A stretch of 64,000 bases of DNA from Enoplolaimus lenunculus (GCA_030248215.1 JASANG010002181.1:62001-126000); one strand, 5' to 3'; positions 23,879 to 35,777 are shown, counted from the first letter of the stretch. Numbers and translations: made by a program. The notes: generated from the sequence alone by a model not told the origin.

Positions 23879-24469
23879 TAGGGATGTGCCGAATAATCGG
23901 CATCGGTAATAATCGGCACTTTCGTGAGTATCGGCACCGGCACTGCAATAAATTGCCGACTTTTTGCATATAGTCAGTTGCAGGGTGTAAACGGATAGCG
24001 ATCAAAATAACGGAAATGGATAGCGATCAAAAGAGCGGAAACCGATATTGAAGTGCAAAAGTTTCAAAAATGTTTTATTTTTCTGCCAACAAAAGTTGAG
24101 GCGTACCTACATAATATTCACCGGTTTTTAAAAATATTAAAGAAAAAATGGCGGATGACTGGATGGATTTCGTGATTTTTATGTCATTTTAAACAATGTA
24201 GCCTATCTGTAAAGAAAAATTACGAGTTATATACGTGATTTATAATAATTTTTGAACTTAAAAATGACAGAATTTCCGTTGTGGAAACGGATATCCGGTT
24301 ACACCCTGGTCACTTGGAATAATAGATTATGGTTAAGAATTCAGGTTTCATATAATTTTAAGTGCATTAAGCATGGTGTCTAAAGTTGGAATGCGCATCG
24401 GTTCGCCAAAATTTCAAAATAATAATCGCCATCGGCATCGTCAAAAATTTTGGTATCGGCACATCCCTA
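23879..24469. mobile_element. TAGGGATGTGCCGA-terminated element, interrupted by another
   Basis: The ends are TAGGGATGTGCCGAATAATC and GGTATCGGCACATCCCTA. The flanking octamers GAAATATT and GATAATTT are weakly similar, consistent with an old 8-bp duplication. The interior repeats CGGCATCGG. A second element is inserted inside (23981-24308). Relatives lie at 26054-26434 and from 28276. Confidence 0.8.
23981..24308. mobile_element. CAGGGTG-terminated hAT-like MITE nested in the element above
   Basis: The left end is CAGGGTGTAAACGGATAGCG and the right end is GGATATCCGGTTACACCCTG. Flanks GTCAGTTG and GTCACTTG match at 7 of 8 positions. The terminal CAGGG and 8-bp duplication are hAT features. 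It is non-coding. Confidence 0.85.
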
Positions 24470-25440
24470 GATAATTTTGGCTTCACCTAAAATCACAGCA
24501 ATATGGTAAAGACGAACATTTGTAAAGTTCTGTAGGTTTATACCGGATCCAGATATCCGGCTGCACCCTGGTACACAATGCACTTTAGGTTGCAAGTTTT
24601 ATAGCAAAACCACAAGCTTTCGAATCAGTACCTATTCCGACATCAAAACAAAAAACGTTAGCCAAATAATAGTATCGCTCGATATGTGATGCATACATAC
24701 AAAGTCACAAAAAGCCATCGATTTTACTATTAATAACAAAAGCCAGCGCATAAAATGCATAAAGCATCTACCACTGCATAGGTCTACAATATCAATCAAA
24801 TTTGCACTAAGTACAAGAGAAGACTGGACGTTATACAAAAATATTATAGCTTAAAAACGTGAAGTACATGGATTGGTAGTCACGATAAAAAGTTTCACTT
24901 GAAATCAGCGTTCACAAAAACTTCCAATATTTTTAACTCTTACAGTGTTTTCAAAGTTAAACAGAACATTCGAAGTTAACTATTGTTGATCTTAACAAAA
25001 GTGTCAAATTTTACTAACTCAAGCAAAACCAGTAAACATCCAAACGGTTTCCTTGAATTCCTTCTACCGTAATGTTACAATTGTTGAACAAATCTCACTA
25101 TTATTGACAACGTCCAAAAAATTAATACAATCAATTCTACTTAATATACAAACAATCAAATAAACTTAAACTGCACATAGAGTTGCAAAATTGCATCGTA
25201 TACGTATAATAACATAGACAGCCAACGACGAAAATAAGCGTAACTTACTGACTACAAACCTGTTTTTAAAACAGGAAGTATATTTTTTCAATGGACAACT
25301 GGCAGAGGAACTGACTTTTTCCGCAATAAATACCGGAACCAGACTTACAAAAACCAACACCGAATTACTTTACCTGATCTCAAAAATTGACAGAAAATAA
25401 TGGTTGTGCTAGCATTTTGGAGTCGAGTCAGCGAGAGCCC

Positions 25441-25498
25441 TCAATATTTGGATAAACCTTGAGCCATAATCTTACGCATGGCTTCCACCGTTGACTCA
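25441..25498 (-). CDS. possible 3'-terminal coding exon of an unidentified gene
   Basis: A good acceptor (TTCTATTACAG) is followed by a short frame, ESTVEAMRKIMAQGLSKY, and TGA. The residues look protein-like (amphipathic helix), but I recognise no family and could not link an upstream exon with confidence. It lies between the Pygopus stop and AAMP on the same strand. A neighbouring open stretch, minus strand about 25970-26045, borders the transposon at 26054 and may or may not belong to it. This is a weak call. Confidence 0.3.
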
Positions 25499-26053
25499 CT
25501 GTAATAGAAGTAAAAACAAAAACAACGACATTCAATTGCGTAGAATAAATGCATAGAAAACAAGCGAACAACATGAAAAGCTAAAACACAACGCATATGT
25601 ACATTGTACAACACATATTATACACGTAGAAGTAATGGTCGCGGTCTCAGTGATCCAGACTTAAAAATTTAATATCCAAAGCCGTTTAAAAAGCGACTCA
25701 ACAGCAATATTTTTGTACAAATAGAGGATTACGTTTTACCAATGAACGAACTTTAGACAAGAATATGCAACTGGACACATTCTAAGTAGAAAAAGTTTTC
25801 AGCACATTTTTTATTTTGCCCATACCAAATCTATAGGGCCCACTGTCCCTACAAAATAAGGTAAAGTCCATACCCTGGTTTACATAGAATCATCATCGAC
25901 TCGTTGTTATACTGATCATAGATATTGCTATTGCTTTTTACTACTACAATTATACAACATCAAAAATTCCACTGTATTCGCATAAGTACCGCATAGTTTG
26001 CGTTGCAAAGTTTTAACATATACTGCTCCTGGTTCAGCTCCAAAAATAATTAC

Positions 26054-26434
26054 TAGGGATTTGGCGATACCAAAATTTTGGCCGATGCCGATTCTTATTT
26101 TGAAAATTTCGATGCCGATTTCAAATATAGTACACCATGTTTAAAGAACAGATAGGGTAAGGATACTATACTATATCATTAGACGGAGTCACTTAAACCA
26201 TAACCACCACAAACGATTAGTTTCCCTGATCAGAAGAATTGACATACGCCAAGTTTCCTTTATTTTGAGCACTCTCCGTTTCCGTTATTTTTACTATCCG
26301 TTAACACCCTGCAATTGACTGTTATGTAAAAATGCATCGGCAAAGAATCGGTAACTTTTTGCAGTGCCGACGCCGGTACTCACAAAGTGCCGATTGTTAC
26401 TGATAACAGTGTCAATTAATCGGCAAATCCCTGA
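26054..26434. mobile_element. TAGGGAT-terminated element with 8-bp duplication
   Basis: The ends are TAGGGATTTGGCGATACC and ATCGGCAAATCCCTGA. The octamer ATAATTAC precedes the left end and follows the right end. The interior shares GCCGATGCCGAT and GTGCCGAT with 23879-24469. A CCGTTAACACCCTGC end of a CAGGGTG element lies inside at about 26300. Confidence 0.83.
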
Positions 26435-26543
26435 ATAATTACTAATACCTCAATAAATTTCACTAAACCACAAAGGCATGAAATGATAAATAAAATAGAA
26501 ACATTGTGAACAAAAACACAGAAAAGCTCATTCTCACAATAAA

Positions 26544-28819
26544 TTAGCTCATTTTGACCAACGGTACATCGCGCCGCATCCAACAAGAATCACACACCCA
26601 AGCTGCCCATTGTTCGGCTTTTAGCATTCTAAACGCGTCTTCTGACAAGCCAGCGCATACACGATGATACCAGAAATTGCATCCAATCTGTAACAAAAAT
26701 CCCACATTTTAATAACATGCATACGCGTAGGCAAAAAAGCACAGGGCATTTCCCACCCAACCCCCAATTTTTCAACAATTTAAAACATATGCGTTCACTA
26801 TTGTTGGGCTGAATTGCGTAAATATCGATGGCGCGACCGAGTTTATATCGTATGCGGGTGCTCCGAAGCCCGCAACAGTTAACAAACTCTCATAACGTAG
26901 TATCCAAGGTAAAACTGCTGATGCTTTATAACTCACAAACACCAGCCCAGGCACCTTAGTGTTTGTTGCAATAGAATGCAACAAACAAACATTGTAGACA
27001 CGCTGGCTTTATCTAAAGTCTACTCATCAAACTTTAGACAACGTCAATAGTAAAGCCATTTCCGATTCTTCGTCGTTCAGAAAACGTGTCATGTTACTGT
27101 TTATAAATGCGCTGGCCAGTAAAGCTTACAATAAAATCAAATGAACTAGCTACACAACCAAACTTTCACAGCGAGGACAGCACTTTCCCACTTATGTTTG
27201 TTCAATTTCTGATTAAGGGTTAAGCTAGTTTACCAGTTTGAAATCTTTCTAAAACTTAATTATAGTTGCTCTTGGAATATACGTATAAAACATAATTGAA
27301 AAATATGACTTCATGTAATAAACAGAATAAGTAAGTCTCGGTTTGGCTGGTCTCAGTCTTGTCTTAAAGTTTTGGTAAATTTTCAAACTAAAAACAAACT
27401 CCCCACGCCTTTTCGCTTAATAAACATTTTTTATAATTTAAAACTGTATATAGCTGGTTAGAAAAGGTTTTTTACAACAAACTAAAAATATCACGTTGCC
27501 TAAGAGATGAGAAAATTCAAGAAAATTGCTTAAACCCTCACCAAGTTTATTGGCAAACTGAACAATTAACATTCGATTATGACTGTAAAATAATCAAGAC
27601 TTTTAGGTCTCGGTTTCGATCTTCACTCTCCCTTCTAATAAGCATCCACATACTTACATATTTTAGTGTAAAATTAGAACACTCTGATACTTAATTTGTT
27701 AGCAGAACGAAACACAATTGTTACACTTGATAAATTAACCTCACAAATCATTGCATCTTCGTTGTCGTGTATTTCTTTGTGACACATTCCACACGGGAAT
27801 ATAGGAGGGGCATTGGGATTTGTTGTTGACAGTACCACAGATTGATCTGATGGATAAATGCGTGCCGGGGCAGGCGCTCCTGGATGCATCATACCATGTG
27901 GTTGCGGCATATAATGTGCGCCATAGACTGGTGTAGCGTAGTGATACATTGGCATTGCTGTCATCGGACCATGCTGTTGAGCAGGCGGCATTGGATAATA
28001 CGGTACGTTGCACTGAACTAAAAACTAAGCGAACGTATACATACCAAGACATGTAAGTACTTATGCTACGGCGCAGTCATCGAAGGCATTAATTTGAGTG
28101 TAATTTCAAAAACTAAAAATGCTGTTTGCAAAATCTATTGCAAAATCTATAGCATTAAAACTTTAAATTGTGCCGCCACCTGCTCGCTTTCCGCAATCCA
28201 CAACTAAACTTAATGCAGGAAAGCACAGTAAATTTGAACACAACACAGTATTTCAATAAAACTAAACTTTATAACTAGGGATGTGCCGAATAATCGGCAT
28301 CGGTAATAATCGGCACTTTTCGGTAGCATCGGCATCGGCACTGCAAAAAAACTGCCGATTCTTTGCGAATACTTTTTGCACATAATATCAGTTGGAATGT
28401 GATCAATTTTATTTCTGGGCGCATACCAGTGTGTCTTCTTAGGAAAATTGTTATCTATCTTGCGTTTATGTTTGAAAAAATTAATTGAAATTAACCGTTC
28501 TAATAAAATTATAATCGTTTATGATGGGTAGGGTTTAAGTCTTTATATAATAATGTAATGTAGTATGCTATTTGTTTATTAAGCATGGTGTACTAAATTT
28601 GGGTATATAGTACGTGCGTATATACATTATTAGACCGGTTAAGCGTCGCGCAAAGCCAACTTTAGAGCTTTTTCTGACCTAAAACTCAAGACACAGATGA
28701 GTAGAAATGAAAAATCTGTTACCCATATGTCCATACTGCATAGGTTCATCAAATGGATTTGTAGCTACCATAACACCGTCAGACGACGAAGGAGCTGCTT
28801 TTGAAAATTTTGATGTCAT
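26544..28819 (-). CDS. pygo: Pygopus homologue (PHD-finger Wnt co-factor), compact
   Basis: Three exons with consistent phases: 28819-28723, 28017-27740 and 26687-26544 (ending TAA), 172 residues in all. The first contains VMVATNPFDEP, matching the N-terminal NPF motif of Pygopus. The second is proline/methionine-rich and ends in PCGMCHKEIHDNEDAMICE. The third supplies IGCNFWYHRVCAGLSEDAF and VCDSC, completing a C4HC3 PHD finger. In flies and vertebrates Pygopus binds Legless/BCL9 and methylated histone H3 to activate Wnt/beta-catenin targets in the nucleus. At 172 residues it is much shorter than the roughly 400-800 of known Pygopus proteins. The usual basic nuclear-localisation stretch was not seen. 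The ATG directly follows a TTTGTAG acceptor, so a further 5' exon or a trans-spliced leader is likely. Identity is strong; the N-terminus is uncertain. Confidence 0.9.
28276..28610. mobile_element. TAGGGATGTGCCGA element fragment in Pygopus intron 1
   Basis: The left end TAGGGATGTGCCGAATAATC and CGGCATCGG repeats match 23879-24469. The right end is not recognisable, so the end given is approximate. Confidence 0.6.
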
Positions 28820-29429
28820 CTACAAAGTTTAAATTCATTTTTAATATATAATACGAATTACATTGAGAAAGAATTATTACAAACGTGCTGCCTACCAGGT
28901 TTTTGTTAAACAAACCAAGGTGCAACTGGACATTTGAAAATGCAGGAACCGGATAAATTAATATCTGGCGGAGTCGTATAATTAATTCAAATCTAATACT
29001 AAACGACATTCGAAAACGTATCAGAACGTAGCTAACAATTCTTCCTTCCGTAGCCTATTGTATGCAAAGTGTTTACGTGGCAAAGCATAACATCTCACAC
29101 CCTTGCATTTTTAGCACTTTACCAATGACCCTATCCTACTATTTTGTGTTTGTAGCGTTGTGTTCAGTTGCAATATTTGTTTGGCCCACGTTACTTTGAG
29201 GGCATCCAATTTTCCTTAGGTATTATAAAATACATGTGGCTTAGGATTAAGGCTATTTTCCGCTTCAGCTTAGGCGTAGTTAAGACTTATTTTTACGCTG
29301 AAGTTAGGTTTAAGCTTAAGAATACGAATACACTGAGATAATGTTACACCCGTAAAATACACTGATCATTTTTATCAGGTTTTCTAGTGTTATTGTAACC
29401 CAATAAAGATTGTGGACGCACACGGGCAC
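28820..29429. other. gene-free stretch upstream of Pygopus
   Basis: No supportable exon. At 29183 a family-B-like left end (GGCCCACGTTACTTTGAGGG) is followed by TTAGG-type hexamers to about 29330; no right terminus is clear. Confidence 0.4.
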
Positions 29430-29618
29430 TGTTGGTACACGTGGAGTAGCATATGTATATGCAGTGTGTGTAATGTAAAAAACACATGAATACACGTGTG
29501 TATATAGCGTTAGAGAAAATTATATATCGGCCGCGTGATGTAATGGTAGCGCGCTTGACTCGCGAGCGAGAGGTCCGAGGTTCGATTCCCGGTGTGGCCA
29601 TATGTTTCGGAGAAATTT
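29430..29618 (+). mobile_element. tRNA-derived SINE-like unit, copy 1
   Basis: The 72-nt tRNA-like part at 29529-29600 runs from GGCCGCGTGATGTAATGGTA to GGTTCGATTCCC then GGTGTGGCCA. It has recognisable A-box (TGGTAGCGCG) and B-box (GGTTCGATTCC) promoter motifs. The anticodon arm is present but position 33 is A and the T stem has mismatches. About 100 bp upstream and 15 bp downstream are shared with copy 2. Confidence 0.65.
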
Positions 29619-29781
29619 AGGAAAAAAACCATGTATATTCGCAATACTTCAGAGAAAGGGTCCCAACCATGCAGTTCTGACATGGACGTCCCTCCGAGCT
29701 TTTAGCAGTAAATAGCTGGCCCATGGATTCGGAGAAGTATGCATTTGCGGTCCATGACGACCGCCTGAAGAAAGGCGAATG

Positions 29782-29975
29782 TTGGTATGTATACGTGGTG
29801 TAGCATATGTACGTATGTGCATAGTGTGTGTAATGTAAAAACACATGCATACACGCGCACATATAGCGTTAGAGAAAATTAAATATCGGCCGCGAGGTGC
29901 AATGGGTAGCGCGTTGGCTCGCGAGCGTGAGGTCCGAGGTTCGATTCCCCGTGTGGCCATGTTTCGGAAAAATTA
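29782..29975 (+). mobile_element. tRNA-derived SINE-like unit, copy 2
   Basis: The tRNA-like part is at 29888-29959 (GGCCGCGAGGTGCAATGGGT to GTGTGGCCA). The same upstream sequence (TAGCATATGTA, GTGTGTAATGTAAAAA, TATAGCGTTAGAGAAAATTA) precedes both copies. The two are in direct orientation about 360 bp apart, so tandem duplication or two insertions are possible. Confidence 0.65.
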
Positions 29976-29999
29976 CAAATAATGGTTTCAATATTTTCA

Positions 30000-32510
30000 A
30001 GCCTTCAAAAACATCCGGCAAGTGAAAATACTGGAAGAGCCAAATGTCAATTTATTGGCGGGCCGGTTATCAGGTTGCACCCTGAACAGTACGCACTTTA
30101 GTGTTCAGACAAATGCCTACATACATGAAATGTTCTTACCTTAATTACTGCGTGTGCAAACTACAACCTTAACATATACGTAATTATTTATACCGAAAAA
30201 TTAACTCTATGCAGTTTTTGGGTACTCAAGGGTGCTGTTTTCTCGTCATGGAAGAATGGTAGCCGGAGACTCTAAATTTGAAGTAGCAAGACAATTGTTT
30301 GAAAGCAAAGTCTAAATCTAAAAGTCTACATACAATTACAGCATGGTTGCAGGCCGCAGGCCTAAAAGGTTTTTATACGCACAACATAGGTATTAAACTC
30401 AGTTTTTTCATACCATGTCTTGAAATAATTTCGATTTATCACAAGCTGACTACGTTGACACATACACATGTAAGCAAAAGCATGACCGTTTTATACATGA
30501 TCACTGGCCACGCATACCCAGCATATTCACACGTATGCACATGTAATCTTATATAAGTTAAGTAGCTAAAACAGCGCGACCTAGAGTTAACTCAGAAAAT
30601 TTTCATTAATGCAGAAGATAATAAAAAGTAACGAAACACCAAAACTTAATCAATTGGAGTTAAGTTATAACAACGTACAAAAATAATAACTAAACGTTAG
30701 ATGATTTACTTCGCTAATCGTATAACTTTATACTCCATTTGTTAATATTTGATAGTTACTTAGAAACATGAACAAAAAATCTACTAGCTAAGGTGTTACC
30801 TGATTACGGCTTGATAGTCCAAAACGATATCTATCAAGACAGACACGTATAACAATAATGTAAGTCAAACGAAGGTGTAAATGTTAACATATGTAACTTT
30901 TTTGCACGAAGACTGAAAACCTATATTGGACCCCAATTAATTGTAAACTCAGTAAAAATTTCCTCATTATAATAGCGTTTAAGATTCATTAACAGAATAT
31001 ATATGGAACAACAAATAGTTTTTGGGATTCATGTTATTATCAAATTAAGGCTGCATTTTTTGTTGAAGCTCATGTAAAATTGTTTTTCTAGATTATGATG
31101 GCTGGGTTGCAGAGACGCGAACCTAACAACACCCGCTTTTTTAGTGCAATGTTTGAATTGTCCGCAGGGCAGAACGACTCAGACACGGAAAACCCCATAA
31201 AAAGGCATTTTAGTTTGTCACAATTTTCATTGTACAGGCTTGGTTTCTTCAAATATATAGTCCTTCAAAATTGACTTCAGAAATGTATATACCTCTTTGT
31301 TTTTATACTTTGAATCCTCAAAATTTTTAAAAAAGTGTGACTACCATCATTGACATCTTTTCTGCACAAGACAAGGTATACTAGGCTAGCGACCTTTCAG
31401 TGCTATACCTCAAGTTTACAGCACTATCTTATACCTTGGTCAAACTGAAAAGACAGGACAATTATTTCAAGCACTTAAACCATTAAAATGTGGACGACCC
31501 ATAATAGAAAGCAGAAATCCTATCGAAAGACAGATATTTAAAGTCAAAACTATAAAACTTAGTAATATCTAGACTTTAAGTTACGTAGGGACTTGACTTA
31601 AGACATGGCTTTGCAACACAGTCAATATTTCGCAAAAATGGCAATAAACATAAAGCAATGGAATAAGAACAAGTTTAATTTTAATCTACAAATGTCAAAC
31701 GCTAGTCGGAAAGTCAGAAACCTTTTTGCAACGTTAGCAAGCAAGGAAGATGGTGTAACACGAAGTGAAAAAAGCGGAGCTGAAAACCAACAAATTTTGT
31801 CCGAGCAGGAGCCGGAACCGCAGCCGGAGGTGTAGCAAAATTATAGTCATTGAAATTTATGCTGAATCTGGTAATTTGTTATCAATAATTTATCTAATGG
31901 TTGCAAAAAAATTGTTCTAATCTATCTTTTTGAAAAATGTGGAATAACTACATTTTTCAAAATAGCCTCAGCTTTCTGTGCATTCCGTATTTTTCATCAA
32001 AATTTTTCTAAGCAAACTCAATAATCTTTGCTTGCCTCTTGTGTACTGGTACTGGCAAACAATAAAAACTATCATTTTATATCCGTTTTCCGTTTTCATT
32101 ATTTTTACACTGTTTACATCCCAGGTGGCGTGGTTAAGTACTAAGCACTAGACTAATTTTTATGTTTTGAGCAAAGATTTTGATTTCAGTTTTGTTTAAA
32201 CCAGAAACCTTCGGCGCAATTTCTGCCGATTCGTAGAACAGAATTTAAAAACTCATACCAAAAATACTGGTCTATCTGCGTGAACGATCGCTAAAATGTT
32301 ATTGCAATCAGCACTATTCAATTTTAAAACAGCACACGCTGCATTGAAGAGAATTTAGAATTTTTTGGCCGAGCGAAGACAATAGCAGAAATGAGTTGAA
32401 AAATTTTTTATACATCTTTGACCTGGTTCATTTGAATCTAAAATGCTTGATTTAAGCACATGTATAAAAGTAGTGATTTCGTTGTATTGTCGCAGAATTT
32501 TACGGGGGCT
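30000..32510. other. gene-free stretch, no confident exon
   Basis: CAGGGTG-type ends are seen at 30060-30085 (GGTTGCACCCTGA). Two open plus-strand stretches, about 31092-31270 after a TTTTTCTAG acceptor and 31605-31835, look faintly coding but have no family signal or consistent joining. Confidence 0.35.
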
Positions 32511-32529
32511 GAAATTAATTTGCTGAAAA

Positions 32530-33120
32530 TGAAGATCGGCCTTTACTCACCAAATAAAGTGTCTTGTATTCAAGAAATATTGTCTGAAATTTAAGACAAT
32601 TATGTCTTCTTACAGACTTTAGATATAAAAGTCTTGAATTCAAGATTTTTATATTTCTTAAATGTTTCAGAAATATTGGTCTAAAAGATTTCACACTTAA
32701 AAATCTTAAATTTAAGATTTTGGTTTTATGAACGATTAAGAAAAATATTTCTGAAATCTGAGACAAACATGTCTTAAATAAAACACAGAGATTTGCCGTG
32801 GAAGCCGACCCCAAAATTGGGGGCTAAAGCTCAACGCGGAAGATCTTTGAAATTCGATTATTTATATTCTCTTTTAAGAATAACAACGGAGTAACTTTTT
32901 TATATGCATAAAAAATCGGAAAAGAAACCCTTGAATATAAGACAACTATTTGTCGAAAGAAAAAAATTTGACTGTTGCAAATTGGCAATAGCAATTTCTT
33001 GAATATAATACATTTATATTTTAAGTAACCATTTTGGAAACGAATTTGACTGAAATACAAGACATTTATGTCTTGAAAATGTAAGAAACTAAGAGTCTTG
33101 AAAATTTAAGACAATTTATT
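32530..33120. repeat. palindrome-rich stretch with AGTCTTGAATTCAAGA motifs
   Basis: Repeated short inverted motifs of the type GTCTTGAATTCAAGA, TCTTAAATTTAAGAT and AAATACAAGACATTTATGTC span about 590 bp, alternating in orientation. It resembles a decayed hairpin-rich non-autonomous element. The stretch from 33120 to 34640 shows no recognisable gene. Confidence 0.5.
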
Positions 33121-34640
33121 TTGTGCGTATATTTGAGCAATTTGCTACAAATGAATGTTGGATTTTGTTAACATGTGAAGGCGAACGAAGTTAACTGCCT
33201 TTAGCTTCGGGCGTTCGCTAGAATGGTTTCAACTAAGCATTTAGCTACGGCTTCAAACTTTAGATTTAGTCTTGTGCTTGATCATAGGCCTTCGTGCTCC
33301 TATTTAGTACTTTACTAGACCATAGTTGTACTTTGAGCAACTGAAAATTTTTCTTTTTTACGTTAAAGAATACGAAATCAAATATGCATGTATGTATATA
33401 TAACTGCTCTCATTTGTAGAACTAATTTCTTGTTTGAGCTTGTAACAGACTATTTTGTTTTCTTTGAGTAAACTGTACAGTAACAGCTGTTGAATTTCAG
33501 CTGATTGAATTGTCAACAAAACAGCTGGGCCTCTTTCCAAATTTAGCGCATTTATGGTTTTGAATTTGAAATTGAAGTCAAAAATTTAAGTGAAAAAACT
33601 TAGGTAAATTGAAACGGAAGCAAAAGTCAACAACATAAGAAAAATAGTTTTCTGGTAATATTTTGCTTCTTGGGTCTGTGGAAGAGATCGATTTGTGGTT
33701 CGATTTGTCTTTTCCAGAAGTATATATCCAGGTAGAGCCATTGAATGGCAGTTTATATAATATATACTATCAAGAGCTACGGGTCAGGTTTATTTTATAG
33801 GGATAAATTTCAAAAAACCTATTGTTTTCTCAAAGTGATTAATATTTAATTTGGTATCGTATTTTGCTTCTTTTTCTTCTTTGTTCGCAAAAATCAAACA
33901 AAATTTGTTCCTGTTGCCGCTAGAACGATGAGTAAAAGACTATGTATATATGATTTTAATTTTTATTACATTTGAACTAATGTACTAGAATTCGAATGTG
34001 CCAGCGTTTAAAAGTAAACAACAAAGTTTCCGTTTCCTGGTAACAAGCTGGGCGAAAATTTCCCGTAGTAATTTTTCAATTTTTCAATTCCGACGTTCTG
34101 TCTAGTGCCGGAGAAGGCAGTTGTGGGAATTCCCCCAAATTCCAGGGTGGGGGCTCCCAAACTAGCGAGGGAAGCTACCGAGAAGCCCGACCCATTTTAA
34201 AACTTAAGCTATTTTTGTTGCAATCGGTTAGGGTGGGGGTACGTTTAGGCGTGGGGCTTCCCACAAATGGGGGTATGGGGGTGGCTGCTCCGACCCTGAT
34301 TCTGTCAGCAGTCGTCGCTGTATCGTTCCAAAGTTTTTAAGCAAGCAAATATTGCATTCTACTTGAGGAAATTTTTGGTATTTTAATGTTCCATTTTTAT
34401 TGATCTTTAAGAAATGTTTGAAAATTTGATTATACGTGTATAACGTTATTGACTTAAAACTTTTCTCGGATAATTTGCGCATTTTAACACTTTTACCATA
34501 AGTGTTTCGATATGTTTAGTATTCGCTTGTCTTTTAGCATTCAAAGAAGCCAATATTGCATTGTCGCCGTAACTAAGAATAATCCTAAGCCTAAGGCTAA
34601 GCGTAAAAATATGTGTTCATCCTATGCCTATCCCTAAGCC

Positions 34641-34810
34641 TACACTGCAAAAAATGGTGAGTCAAATTGACTCACTCTCAAATAGGCTCTTCGATGGTAC
34701 ACAAACAGAGTCAAATATGACTCTGGCGAGTCGAATTTGACTCAGTTTGTGTAGTCTTGCAGAGCCTATTTCGGAGAGAGTCAAATTGACTCATCATTTT
34801 TTGCAGTGTA
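34641..34810. mobile_element. 170-bp hairpin MITE (family C)
   Basis: The ends are TACACTGCAAAAAATGGTGA and TCATTTTTTGCAGTGTA, with inner arms GAGTCAAATTGACTC and AATAGGCTC/GAGCCTATT. Almost the whole element is one imperfect palindrome. A second copy is at 53725-53936. Confidence 0.9.
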
Positions 34811-35077
34811 AACAAAATTATTCTAATATATTAATGCTACATTATTACGGTTATGCGAGATAACGAGATGGCCCTGAAAACGGGACGTGCGCAACAGATA
34901 CAAAGAATTGCATTCAGATATATTAATCTTTAACGGCCGTACATTAACAGGCAGAAAACAAAAATTAAAAACCAAATTCAATATTTGCAACGCTCCGTTT
35001 AATTGGTTTTCAATTTTAATTATTCTCAGCCCCTCCAGGTACAGATGCGTCAGATTTGTTGCTAAATGTTCAATTAT

Positions 35078-35490
35078 AGAATACTTTTAGGGGCGCAGCG
35101 TTTTTCGCGACACTGTAATAGAATATTGGCTTTTCATTAATTTTTTCTTAAGCTTAGGCTTTAGTTTTAGACTTAATGCGATTGCACAGAGGTTTAGAAT
35201 TAGGAATATGTACTTAAGATACTTGTTAAGTCCCATCTGTCCCATCTGTCCCATCTGTCGCAACTGTCCCATCTGTCCCAACTGTCCCATCTGTCCCAAC
35301 TGTCCCAAGTGTCCCAACTGTCCCAGCGGAACCAACTGTCACATCTGTCTCATCTGTCCCAACTGTCCCATCTGTCCCACTGTCTCATCTGTCCCAACTG
35401 TCCCGCTGTCCCTATTATATTTTTGGAATGTACTCCTGGTACATTGCTGTCCCGGGAAAATGGGACGGCCTTTAAAGTAACTTTGGCCCA
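35078..35490. mobile_element. element with family-B-like ends and a CCCATCTGT minisatellite
   Basis: The left end near ACTTTTAGGGGCGCAGCG and the right end GGGACGGCCTTTAAAGTAAC then TTTGGCCC resemble family B termini. The core at 35232-35410 is about twenty copies of 9-bp units CCCATCTGT/CCCAACTGT. Degenerate hexamers lie at 35150-35210. The left end is diverged, so boundaries are approximate. Confidence 0.6.
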
Positions 35491-35627
35491 CATTTTAATA
35501 GCAAATGTCGGAAAAATTTGCTACAACATTGAGAAAATATTAAGTAAGGCATTGTTCCGTTCGACATATACAACATCCATGGTCCCAGTTAATAGTTGTG
35601 GAAGCCTAAAATATTGATTAATTCTTT

Positions 35628-35777
35628 AGCCAATGTTACTTTAAGGGGCGTAACAGTAGATTAAGCGTATTCCTAAGCCAAAGCCTAAGCCTAAGTTTAA
35701 GCAAAAAATGTAATCTAGAATCTAAACCTACCCTTTTATAGACCCACCAGAAACCTGGACACCCTTTAGCATGGGCC
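35628..35777. mobile_element. 150-bp MITE, TTAGGC-core family B
   Basis: The ends are AGCCAATGTTACTTTAAGGG and ACACCCTTTAGCATGGGCC. The 8-bp target duplication AATTCTTT is at 35620-35627 and 35778-35785. The core is CCTAAGCCAAAGCCTAAGCC. Confidence 0.93.

Noticed and set aside
26772-26984. 70-codon open minus-strand frame in the same intron
   Set aside because: It has no acceptor in phase with the Pygopus exons, and the PHD finger is complete without it.
27027-27092. Open start MTRFLNDEESEMALLLTLSK in Pygopus intron 2, minus strand
   Set aside because: No usable donor follows before the stop, and it lies within an intron of a gene on the same strand.
31092-31835. Two protein-like open stretches on the plus strand
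   Set aside because: No donor/acceptor pair joins them in phase, no family is recognised, and the tail resembles ACCGGAGGTG element sequence.
35208-35617. Open frames rich in CPICP or GQMGQ-type repeats
   Set aside because: They translate the 9-bp CCCATCTGT array; no start context or family supports them.
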